Shown: one piece after another, positions 15,501-21,799 of the stretch | Numbering within the stretch: position 1 is the first letter of the stretch | Layout: each line of letters opens with the position of its first letter | Assembly (NCBI GenBank): GCA_002430545.1 | Contig: DJCM01000037.1 | Span: 1 to 29,956 of the forward strand | From: Flavobacteriaceae bacterium UBA5950 | Lineage (GTDB): Bacteria > Bacteroidota > Bacteroidia > Flavobacteriales > Flavobacteriaceae | DNA length: 29,956 nt | Direction: 5' to 3' | Program-made: the position numbers and the translations under genes | The notes under the pieces: generated by a model | Databases searched by the model: none | Told to the model about the DNA's origin: nothing | What the model saw: only the letters and a program-made list of their open reading frames with translations

Positions 15501-15956
15501 ATCTCCTTTGAGCTTCACATAAGCTTTTGACGCTGAAATTTCTCTGTCAAAGGCATTTGCTGTAACCTCAATCTCTGTATTGTTGGTAAATCGTTTGGCA
15601 GTTTCTTTCACAACTGCAAATGCTGATGGTAGAATCTGATCTAGAAAAGATGAAACTTCATTACTGGATTCTTCTTTGAGTGTATCAATTTCAGTGTACA
15701 ATGATTCTTTCTCGTCAATATCATCGCTCTGATCAATTTGTGATAATAGGGCATTTATTTTTTCTTGAAATGGGCTTCGGATGTCTTGAATTTGGTCTTT
15801 AAATTCTTTGGTTTTGCTTCTTAATTCATCGTTTGAAATGTCAGAGAGTTTTTTCTCTTCTGCAAGAATTTGAGAAACGATGGGTTGTATAGATTTTAAA
15901 TCTTTTCTGGATTTATCTCCAACAAAAACATTTAAGACACGATTTAAAATACTCAT
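12588..15956 (-). CDS. secA: Preprotein translocase ATPase SecA, Bacteroidota type
   Basis: A 1122-residue motor that pushes unfolded preproteins through SecYEG. Walker A MQTGEGKTL is at 192-200 and the DEAD-type DEVD at 300-303. The second ATPase domain has TNMAGRGTDIKI and RQLRGRSGRQGDPGSS-like arginine motifs, and the helical scaffold ends with DDSWKEHLRKMDELKQSV. Compared with E. coli SecA (about 900 residues, Walker A near 102-110), there is an N-terminal insertion of roughly 90 residues at about 60-150, predicted coiled and acidic. The C-terminus ends GEWVLIEKS and lacks the usual CxCxnCH zinc tail, as in other Bacteroidota SecA proteins I know. So SecB or ribosome contacts through that tail are not expected. 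Confidence 0.97.
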   Translation of the reverse strand: MSILNRVLNVFVGDKSRKDLKSIQPIVSQILAEEKKLSDISNDELRSKTKEFKDQIQDIRSPFQEKINALLSQIDQSDDIDEKESLYTEIDTLKEESSNEVSSFLDQILPSAFAVVKETAKRFTNNTEIEVTANAFDREISASKAYVKLKGDQATWFNSWDAAGKQVTWDMIHYNVQLIGGIILHHGKIGEMQTGEGKTLVATLPVYLNALSGNGVHLVTVNDYLAKRDSAWMAPIFEFHALSVDCIDYHKPNSADRRKAYMADITYGTNNAFGFDYLRDNMAHSIEDMVQRVHNYAIVDEVDSVLIDDARTPLIISGAVPEGDRHEFTELKPKVAQLVQNQRQYINTVLAEAKKNIAEGNAVDGGFMLLRAFRGLPKNKALIKFLSQEGVRQLLQKTEGQYMQDNNREMPKIDAELFFVIDEKNNQIELTDKGIEHLSDDKNTADFFVLPDLGAEIAKIEGKGLDAKIESDEKEKLFSDFSVKSERIHTLNQLLKAYTLFEKDVAYVVIDNQVKIVDEQTGRIMEGRRYSDGLHQAIEAKENVKIESATQTFATITLQNYFRMYRKLAGMTGTAITESGEFWEIYELDVVEIPTNRPIARNDENDLIYKTKREKYNAVIEQVTQLSNAGRPVLIGTTSVEISELLSRMLQRQNVKHNVLNAKLHKKEADIVAEAGHAGIVTIATNMAGRGTDIKINDAVKTAGGLAIIGTERHDSRRVDRQLRGRSGRQGDPGSSQFYVSLEDNLMRLFGSERVAKMMDRMGVKEGEVIQHSLMTKSIERAQKKVEENNFGIRKRLLEYDDVMNAQREVVYKRRKHALKGERLKVDISNMIYETAESIVANNLDAKDYKNFDFELIRFFSMSSPVDAQEFETIEQSTLIEQVYEAAYERFQNKTKQSAEQVFPVIKDVYENPSNKFERIVVPFTDGKKTLNVVTNLKNAYESGGKQLIEDFEKNISLAIIDDSWKEHLRKMDELKQSVQLAVHEQKDPLLIYKFESFELFKALMDKINKDIISFLFKGELPARESQPIREARNVRRKQNTKASKEEVLNSDEMAMRNRQIGASAGQRQREVVETIIRDKPKIGRNEKVDIQHIGSGEVKTVKYKQAEPLLIKGEWVLIEKS

Positions 15957-15975
15957 GGTTTGCTATCAAAGACAT

Positions 15976-16007
15976 CAAAAATAAGGAAAAAAAGGGCTTT
16001 GGTCGAA
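15976..16007 (-). promoter_or_regulatory. Candidate secA promoter
   Basis: On the minus strand, TTCG (16007-16004), a 20-base gap and TATTTTTG (15983-15976) fit a -33/-7 pair with one mismatch in the -33 part. The -7 box ends about 20 bases before the secA ATG at 15956. This would let secA be transcribed apart from the upstream DUF2795 gene. Confidence 0.45.
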
Positions 16008-16029
16008 TAAATGATGAAGCTAAAATTTT

Positions 16030-16251
16030 TTAATACTCATCCTCATTCCAAAGATAATCATCGTCGGTTGGGTAATCAGGCCAAATCTCATCGATTGACT
16101 CATATATTTCTCCTTCATCCTCAATGGCTTGAAGGTTTTCGACAACTTCAAGCGGAGCACCCGTTCGAATAGCAAAGTCGATCAGTTCGTCTTTGTTTGC
16201 TGGCCAGGGCGCATCACTGAGGTAGGATGCAAGCTCTAAAGTCCAATACAT
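16030..16251 (-). CDS. DUF2795 small acidic protein
   Basis: A 73-residue protein of the DUF2795 family, recognised from the WTLELASYLSDAPWPANKDEL start, the IDFAIRTGAPLEVVENLQ helix and the very acidic tail ending DYLWNEDEY. No enzyme motif or membrane segment is present. The function is unknown. It lies 73 bases upstream of secA and 59 bases downstream of the cobalamin adenosyltransferase. I recall the same small gene beside secA in other flavobacteria, which would suggest a stable link, though what it does for secretion, if anything, is unknown. Confidence 0.88.
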   Translation of the reverse strand: MYWTLELASYLSDAPWPANKDELIDFAIRTGAPLEVVENLQAIEDEGEIYESIDEIWPDYPTDDDYLWNEDEY

Positions 16252-16310
16252 AGTCTTCTGTATTAAAAATGCAAAAATATAGGTTTAACCGAATTATGCA
16301 AGTAAAATTC

Positions 16311-16859
16311 CTAGATTCTTGGAATCCACTTAACTTCCTCATTACCAGCGTTTTTACACACCAAACGTGCAAGGCAAAACAAATAATCTGAAAGTCGATT
16401 GAGATAAATCACGCCAATATCATCTACATGTGCACTTTTGCTGAGCGTAACAGTTAACCTTTCTGCACGTCTGCAAACACATCTGGCCAGATGAGCGTGC
16501 GATGCTGTTTCACTTCCACCAGGAAGGATAAAATGTGTCATCGGAGGAAGATCAGACACAATTTTATCGATACATTTTTCAATCCACTTGATATCTTTAT
16601 CAGTGATTTTTTGAATACGCAAGTCGGTATGTTCGCCATCTACAGCAAGCATAGCACCTAAAACAAACAAATCGTTTTGGATTTTAATCAAATCACGATG
16701 ATAATACTGTGATTCTGAGTTGGATGCAATCATTCCCATCCAAGCATTGAGCTCATCAACAGTTCCGTAGGTTTCGATACGCAAATGGCTTTTCGATACT
16801 CGCTCACCTCCATATAAGGAGGTAATCCCTTGATCTCCAGTTTTAGTGTAGATTTTCAT
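16311..16859 (-). CDS. Cob(I)alamin adenosyltransferase, PduO type
   Basis: A 182-residue ATP:corrinoid adenosyltransferase that makes adenosylcobalamin from cob(I)alamin and ATP. The PduO-type signature is plain: MKIYTKTGDQGITSLYGGERV at the start, YGTVDELNA (31-39), the ATP-binding LPGGSETASHAHLARCVCRRAERL block (about 113-136) and YLNRLSDYLFCLAR (about 152-165). It is full length and its ATG at 16859 is clear. No other B12 genes are nearby, so the cell may salvage corrinoids and use the coenzyme in, for example, methylmalonyl-CoA mutase. It may be cotranscribed with lnt (66 bases upstream), but a hairpin lies in the gap. Confidence 0.93.
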   Translation of the reverse strand: MKIYTKTGDQGITSLYGGERVSKSHLRIETYGTVDELNAWMGMIASNSESQYYHRDLIKIQNDLFVLGAMLAVDGEHTDLRIQKITDKDIKWIEKCIDKIVSDLPPMTHFILPGGSETASHAHLARCVCRRAERLTVTLSKSAHVDDIGVIYLNRLSDYLFCLARLVCKNAGNEEVKWIPRI

Positions 16860-16867
16860 AGTTGTAA

Positions 16868-16885
16868 CCTATCCTCAGTGATAGG
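16868..16885 (-). repeat. Short hairpin in the leader of the cobalamin adenosyltransferase gene
   Basis: Perfect six-base arms CCTATC and GATAGG enclose a six-base loop. The hairpin ends eight bases before the ATG at 16859. No T-run follows in the direction of transcription, so it is not an intrinsic terminator. It is far too small to be a cobalamin riboswitch. It may affect translation start, or be chance. Confidence 0.3.
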
Positions 16886-16925
16886 CGCAATTTCTTTTTG
16901 CTAAGTTAAATCAATTTTTTTATAA

Positions 16926-18488
16926 CTACCTAAAAATCAGTTTTTTTCGTGTAATGGAGATCAATAATAAAAGCACTGAAACAAACAATGATAAGCGTGC
17001 GATATAGTCCCCATATGTAACGTAGAAAGTGATTTGATTTTGTGGAACGATGGTCACAGACATGGCGTCTCTTTTCAGAAAAGGGATTTGTTTTGTGACT
17101 TCGCCATATGAGTTGATTATTGCTGATATGCCTGAGTTGGCAGACCTGATAATGGGCAGTCGTGTTTCTATCGCTCGGAGCTTTGTATAACTCAGCAATT
17201 GGCGATGACCTGGAGTTGTTCCCCACCATGCATCATTGGTCATGACAGCCAAAAACTCTGCACCATTGCGCACATACCCCCCAACAAAACTCCCATATAC
17301 AGATTCATAACAGATGATGGGTGCCACTTTACTACCATTTTTGAGTTGAAATACTTTGCGATCTGTATCCACTGCACGACTGCGAACTGTGCCACCCAAA
17401 TCAAGCATTATGTTGCCAAATAGGGGCTCTATGATTTGTTTGTAGGGGAGGGTTTCTGTTCCGACAACCAGCTTGGACTTGTGATAGACCTGCAATGGAT
17501 TGGTTCCACTCAAAAATGCACTGTTGTAAAAATCCACCCATTGGTTACCCATCTTATTTGAAGTTGGTGTTTTGTCAGCTTCTGAATACACCTGATACAG
17601 TTGAATGCCTGTTAATAGTTGGATGGGTTCAATTAGCGACAGCTCTTCGCTGATACTTTGGTAGAGAAAGCTCGATGATAAGCTTGGTAAGGAATAGCCA
17701 AACCCCTCTGTAAAATAGGTTTCAGGGGCAAGAATTAAATCAGTCGTTGGCGTGAGCTCTGGTTTGATTAGCGCGAAGAGTGCTTTGGCTTGTTCGAGAT
17801 CACTTGCGACAAACTTTTCTTCATAAGGATCGATATTAGGTTGTGCAATAACAACCTCAACAGCTTTGTTATTTTGGGGTTGATAATTGACATAAATCGA
17901 TAGTGATATACAGACTGGAATTGCTATGGTGAGAACTGCAATAGCCATTTTTCGCAATCGAAATGTATTTGCTAGTAATGCTTTAAAGAATAAAATATTT
18001 ACAATCATCACCCACAAACTCCCACCAAATACTCCTGTATATTGATACCATTGTATCCATGAGGTTGTTTCAGAAAACACATTTCCGAGTTGAAGCCAAG
18101 GCCACGAAAAATCCCAATGAAGGTGCAGTAGTTCGAAACTCATCCAAAAAGTTGTCAGAAATAACAATCCCGCTTGTGTCGATAGCTTTCTGATGACCAT
18201 TCGTGAAAGCATAAAGACAATAGTCATCAGTGAACTATTCACCAGTACAGCAAAAAACATTCCGAAGGCTGATGCATTCCATATCCACCACGATATACCC
18301 AAATTCCAAAGAAAAAAACTCAGAAAAAAGTGAGCAGTTATTCGTTTTGATTTTTTTTCAGGCTGATGATATAAGATCTGAAGCAAGGGGACAAATGCAA
18401 TAAAAATAAGTAATGAAAGACCATTCATTGGCCATGCTAGTGTCAATAATATAGCACTCAGAATGCTTTTGGATAGGTTGCTATTCAT
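16926..18488 (-). CDS. lnt: Apolipoprotein N-acyltransferase
   Basis: A 520-residue inner-membrane enzyme that adds the third acyl chain to the N-terminal cysteine of lipoproteins. Six or so hydrophobic segments occupy residues 1-200, followed by a periplasmic nitrilase-like domain with the Glu-Lys-Cys triad: E256 in LAPETYF, K337 in YHKSKLV and C393 in IICYESV. MTNDAWWG and HRQLLSYTKLRAIETRLPIIRSANSG are also typical. A final membrane helix lies at about 492-512. It probably starts at ATG 18488, next to a -7 box. It fits with the lipoproteins in this window (MsrA, DUF1573 protein), which would be its clients. Confidence 0.93.
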   Translation of the reverse strand: MNSNLSKSILSAILLTLAWPMNGLSLLIFIAFVPLLQILYHQPEKKSKRITAHFFLSFFLWNLGISWWIWNASAFGMFFAVLVNSSLMTIVFMLSRMVIRKLSTQAGLLFLTTFWMSFELLHLHWDFSWPWLQLGNVFSETTSWIQWYQYTGVFGGSLWVMIVNILFFKALLANTFRLRKMAIAVLTIAIPVCISLSIYVNYQPQNNKAVEVVIAQPNIDPYEEKFVASDLEQAKALFALIKPELTPTTDLILAPETYFTEGFGYSLPSLSSSFLYQSISEELSLIEPIQLLTGIQLYQVYSEADKTPTSNKMGNQWVDFYNSAFLSGTNPLQVYHKSKLVVGTETLPYKQIIEPLFGNIMLDLGGTVRSRAVDTDRKVFQLKNGSKVAPIICYESVYGSFVGGYVRNGAEFLAVMTNDAWWGTTPGHRQLLSYTKLRAIETRLPIIRSANSGISAIINSYGEVTKQIPFLKRDAMSVTIVPQNQITFYVTYGDYIARLSLFVSVLLLLISITRKKLIFR

Positions 18489-18493
18489 CTGTT

Positions 18494-18501
18494 CAAAGAT
18501 A
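18494..18501 (-). promoter_or_regulatory. Candidate -7 box for lnt
   Basis: The minus strand reads TATCTTTG, matching TAnnTTTG, with its last base only six bases before the lnt ATG. If used, the mRNA would be essentially leaderless. No -33 element was seen; lnt diverges from pssA across 61 bases. Confidence 0.35.
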
Positions 18502-18549
18502 TAAAAAAGGGTGGCGAGTTGGTGTTGTTTACTTTGTTATCTTCGTATT

Positions 18550-19212
18550 ATGAAACTCCTCCCAAATTTATTTACGTTGGCCAACGCCGCAGTTGGTTGC
18601 TTGGCTCTTTATTTCATTTCAGTCATAGATTTTGAAACTGCAACCTATTGTGTCCTGATTTGTTGTATTTTCGATTTTTTCGATGGTTTTTTGGCGCGTG
18701 CGCTAGGTGCAACCAGTGAATTTGGAAAACAACTCGATTCCTTGGCTGATGTCATTAGTTTTGGGGTTGTTCCAGGGGCAGTTGCCACTTTGATGCTTGG
18801 TATTTTGAATGTAGATTTCCCCTGGTTTTTTATTGGATTTATCATCACACTTGCCTCTGCATATCGTTTGGCGAACTACAATACTAGTGACCAAAACAAA
18901 GCTCACTTCTCTGGTTTGCCAACTCCTGCAAATGCTTTGTTATGGATCGGCCTTACACATATTGAAGCTGAAATCACTTTCAACTTGATTGTTGGTGCTG
19001 TAATTGTCACGTCCTTTTTGTTAAACAGTTCTTTTAAGTTTTATCGCATACAGCTTAAATATTCTCTACTGTCAGTTGTGAAGGTATTGTTAATGATTGT
19101 TTTGATGATCGCTCTGTGGGTGCAATTTGGTCATCTCGCTTGGAGTATTGCCATCACTGTATATATTTTATTCTCTTTGATATACAGCCTTGTGGCGAGG
19201 TCTAAAGGGTAA
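18550..19212 (+). CDS. pssA: CDP-diacylglycerol-serine O-phosphatidyltransferase
   Basis: A 220-residue membrane enzyme of the CDP-alcohol phosphatidyltransferase family that makes phosphatidylserine, the precursor of phosphatidylethanolamine. The family motif D-G-x2-A-R-x8-G-x3-D-x3-D is complete: D45, G46, A49, R50, G59, D63, D67. The N-terminus MKLLPNLFTLANAAVGCLAL is that of PssA rather than PgsA. About seven hydrophobic segments follow. I start at the ATG at 18550; an earlier in-frame codon at 18511 adds an unlikely Cys-rich tail. Its last 11 bases overlap the 3' end of the convergent lptB gene. Confidence 0.92.
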   Translation: MKLLPNLFTLANAAVGCLALYFISVIDFETATYCVLICCIFDFFDGFLARALGATSEFGKQLDSLADVISFGVVPGAVATLMLGILNVDFPWFFIGFIITLASAYRLANYNTSDQNKAHFSGLPTPANALLWIGLTHIEAEITFNLIVGAVIVTSFLLNSSFKFYRIQLKYSLLSVVKVLLMIVLMIALWVQFGHLAWSIAITVYILFSLIYSLVARSKG

Positions 19213-19948
19213 CTTTCTTTTTTCGCAATTCAAAGTTTTTGCCCAGATATACCTTGCGTACCATTTCGTCATTTGCCAGATCCTCGGGCTTGCCAGCTTT
19301 TAGAATTTTACCCTCAAACATCAGATAGGTTCTGTCAGTGATCGCCAGGGTTTCCTGTACATTGTGATCAGTAATGAGAATCCCGATGTTTTTCTTTTTC
19401 AAATGAGCTACAATTTTTTGGATGTCCTCAACTGCGACTGGATCAACACCAGCAAAGGGCTCATCGAGAAGTAAAAATTTAGGATCTGTTGCCAATGCAC
19501 GAGCAATCTCTGTGCGACGTCGCTCTCCCCCTGAAAGCAAATCACCTCTGTTTTTTCGAATGGCAGTTAAGCTAAACTCTTCGAGTAATGACTCTGTTTT
19601 TTCATTTTGTTCAGCCTTGCTCAACTTTGTGAGTTCCAACACACAACGTATGTTGTCTTCGACACTCAGTTTGCGAAACACAGATGCTTCTTGTGCCAAA
19701 TATCCAATTCCATTCTGTGCTCTTTGATACATGGGATATGATGTAATGTCAGTATCATCGAGCAAGACCTCACCTGCGCTGGGCTTGATCAGACCAACGA
19801 TAGTGTAAAAAGAAGTTGTTTTACCAGCACCATTTGGCCCAAGTAAGCCAACAATTTCCCCTTGACTGACATGTATACTGACATCGTCAACAACTTTTCG
19901 TTTGCCATAGATTTTTGAGATGTGATTGGCAGCGAGTTTCAACTTCAT
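19202..19948 (-). CDS. lptB: Lipopolysaccharide export ABC ATPase LptB
   Basis: A 248-residue ABC ATPase that powers LPS extraction by LptFG. Walker A GLLGPNGAGKTT is at about 34-45, the signature LLSGGERRRTEIARAL lies mid-chain, and Walker B is FLLLDEPFAGVDP. The YLAQEASVFRKLSVEDNI Q-loop stretch and the C-terminal EDLANDEMVRKVYLG block are typical of LptB rather than of amino-acid LivG/F ATPases. Its start overlaps the tatC stop by four bases. Together with kdsD upstream it suggests an outer-membrane biogenesis operon. LptF and LptG are not in the window. Confidence 0.94.
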   Translation of the reverse strand: MKLKLAANHISKIYGKRKVVDDVSIHVSQGEIVGLLGPNGAGKTTSFYTIVGLIKPSAGEVLLDDTDITSYPMYQRAQNGIGYLAQEASVFRKLSVEDNIRCVLELTKLSKAEQNEKTESLLEEFSLTAIRKNRGDLLSGGERRRTEIARALATDPKFLLLDEPFAGVDPVAVEDIQKIVAHLKKKNIGILITDHNVQETLAITDRTYLMFEGKILKAGKPEDLANDEMVRKVYLGKNFELRKKKVTL

Positions 19949-20754
19949 TTTTGTGTTTTTTTATTCATGTTTCGAATCACTCTTTTGGAAATAAAAATAC
20001 TCAACTCATATAAAATAAGAACAGGAATAGCGACGATGATTTGACTGGCAACATCGGGTGGTGTGATCACTGCCGATAAAAACATGACAAATACCAGAGC
20101 TATTTTTCTGTATTTGCGCATAAATTCAGGTGTTATCAGCCCAATTTTTGTAAGAAAATAAACTAAAACTGGAAGTTCAAAAATGATACCAGATGCTAGG
20201 ACAGATGCGCGCACCAAAGCTGTGTAGCTACTCAGATCAAAGTCATTAAAAATCTCTGCACTCACAGTGTAAGTACCCAAAAAACGAATGGATAGGGGTG
20301 TTACAACATAATAGCCAAACAAAACCCCAATGAAGAACAACAACGAGGATATCGAAATAAATCCACTTGCTGTTTTTCTTTCATGGGAGTAAAGACCTGG
20401 GCTTATAAATTTCCAAAACTGATAAATAACATAAGGAAATGAGACGACAAACCCCAGGGTTATCGAAGTCCAAATGTGTGCTGAAAACTGCCCAGCCATT
20501 GTGCGACTTTGGATTCGAAAAGGCAATTCATTGATGCAAAACCCATCGTCAAACCCCAATATATTAGACACTTGACATAGGAGTCGATAGGTTAGGAAAT
20601 CTGTTTTTTTTGGTCCAAAAAGCAACACATCAAAGACAAAATCTTTTGCTAAAAAAGCAGCGAGAGCAGCAATCAGAATGGCAGTGATTGAGCGTAGAAG
20701 ATGCCATCGTAAATCTTCGAGATGCTCCAAAAAAGACATTTCTCTATCAGCCAT
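19945..20754 (-). CDS. tatC: Twin-arginine translocase subunit TatC
   Basis: A 269-residue inner-membrane protein that recognises twin-arginine signal peptides for export of folded proteins. The start MSFLEHLEDLRWHLLRS and the periplasmic or cytoplasmic FWKFISPGLYSHERK segment are family marks, and about six membrane helices can be counted. A loop of some 50 residues between helices 1 and 2 (with FDDGFCINELPFRIQSRTM) is longer than in E. coli and is of the kind I know from Bacteroidota. The kdsD stop TAA and the tatC ATG share one base; lptB overlaps at the other end. No tatA/B gene is in the window. Confidence 0.95.
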   Translation of the reverse strand: MADREMSFLEHLEDLRWHLLRSITAILIAALAAFLAKDFVFDVLLFGPKKTDFLTYRLLCQVSNILGFDDGFCINELPFRIQSRTMAGQFSAHIWTSITLGFVVSFPYVIYQFWKFISPGLYSHERKTASGFISISSLLFFIGVLFGYYVVTPLSIRFLGTYTVSAEIFNDFDLSSYTALVRASVLASGIIFELPVLVYFLTKIGLITPEFMRKYRKIALVFVMFLSAVITPPDVASQIIVAIPVLILYELSIFISKRVIRNMNKKTQK

Positions 20755-21719
20755 TAGCTAATTCCTTCGTTTAAGATATTGTGCAGGTGTACAATGCCAA
20801 TAAATTCATCATTTTTCGTGACCAACAATTGGCTGATGTTATTCTTTTGCATGGTGTTTAATGCCTCAGAAGCGAGGATATCAGCTTCAATTATTTTGGG
20901 GTTAGGGTTCATAATATCTTTCGCTCGAATCGACCCAAGATCGGATGTTTTTTCTAAAACCCTTCGGATGTCTCCATCTGTAATGATTCCACACACTTTT
21001 TCATTTTCCAGTACAGCTGTTGCGCCAACAAGCTTTTCTCCAATTTCGATGATGACATCACTTAAAGAAGAAGTTGGTTGCACAGCAGGAATGTTTTTGC
21101 GATCGACAAGTGCATTTACTTTTAGGTACAATGCTTTGCCAAGTGAGCCGCCAGGATGAAATTGGGCAAAATTATTTTTGTCAAACCCACGCATTTCAAG
21201 CAAACAAATCGCAATGGCATCTCCCATAACAAGTTGGGCAGTGGTGCTGGTCGTTGGTGCCAGGTTGTTTGGACAAGCCTCTTTTTGGATCGCAACCGAC
21301 AATACATAATTTGATTCTTGTGCTAGAAAAGAAGAAGGATTTCCTGTCATACTAATTATGTTGTTGCCCATGGATTTGACCAAGGGGACCAAAGCCTTTA
21401 TTTCAGGAGTATTCCCACTTTTTGAGATGAACAGAACAATATCCTCCTTTGCAACCATACCCAAATCACCATGAATGGCATCGGCGGCATGCATAAAAAT
21501 CGATTGTGTGCCAGTAGAATTTAATGTAGCTGTGATTTTCATACCAATCAACGCACTTTTGCCAATCCCACTGATGACAAGACGTGAGTTGGATTTTAAA
21601 ATTAAATCAATCACTTTTACAAAATCTTCATTGAGCTGATCTTGAAGTGCAGCGATTGCATTGCTTTGGTTGGTGAAACAGTCTTTAGCAGTGTTTAGAA
21701 TTTCGATTTTTTTATCCAA
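20754..21719 (-). CDS. kdsD: D-arabinose-5-phosphate isomerase (SIS plus two CBS domains)
   Basis: A 321-residue KdsD/KpsF-type enzyme that converts ribulose-5-phosphate to arabinose-5-phosphate, the first step to Kdo of LPS. The SIS domain shows SGIGKSALIGMKITATLNSTGT, then FMHAADAIHGDLGM and SKSGNTPE; the CBS pair occupies about 200-320 with GIITDGDIRR and KDIMNPNP. I choose a TTG start at 21719, giving MDKKIEILNTAK, which matches usual family N-termini and length. A longer TTG start at 21779 would add 20 residues, but its first codon abuts the promoter-like box at 21769-21776. No ATG is available in the right region. Confidence 0.9.
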   Translation of the reverse strand: MDKKIEILNTAKDCFTNQSNAIAALQDQLNEDFVKVIDLILKSNSRLVISGIGKSALIGMKITATLNSTGTQSIFMHAADAIHGDLGMVAKEDIVLFISKSGNTPEIKALVPLVKSMGNNIISMTGNPSSFLAQESNYVLSVAIQKEACPNNLAPTTSTTAQLVMGDAIAICLLEMRGFDKNNFAQFHPGGSLGKALYLKVNALVDRKNIPAVQPTSSLSDVIIEIGEKLVGATAVLENEKVCGIITDGDIRRVLEKTSDLGSIRAKDIMNPNPKIIEADILASEALNTMQKNNISQLLVTKNDEFIGIVHLHNILNEGIS

Positions 21720-21768
21720 TAGTAAAAGATTCAGCTTGGTTTGAAAATTATGACGTATATTTAATAGG

Positions 21769-21776
21769 CAAATGTA
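21769..21776 (-). promoter_or_regulatory. Candidate -7 box for kdsD-tatC-lptB
   Basis: The minus strand reads TACATTTG, matching TAnnTTTG. It leaves a leader of about 45 bases before the preferred TTG start at 21719, and makes the TTG at 21779 impossible as a start on that transcript. No -33 element was found. Confidence 0.4.
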
Positions 21777-21799
21777 CAAAATCGGCTTTATAGGTTAAT

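Noticed and set aside
12588..15956. Several open frames of 64-138 codons on the plus strand across secA
   Set aside because: They lie antisense to a strongly conserved gene, show no recognisable domain and have odd compositions rich in Cys, His, Phe and Ser; they are shadows of secA codon use.
16860..16925. Cobalamin riboswitch before the adenosyltransferase gene
   Set aside because: The gap is only 66 bases and lacks a B12-box-like core; only a six-base hairpin is present.
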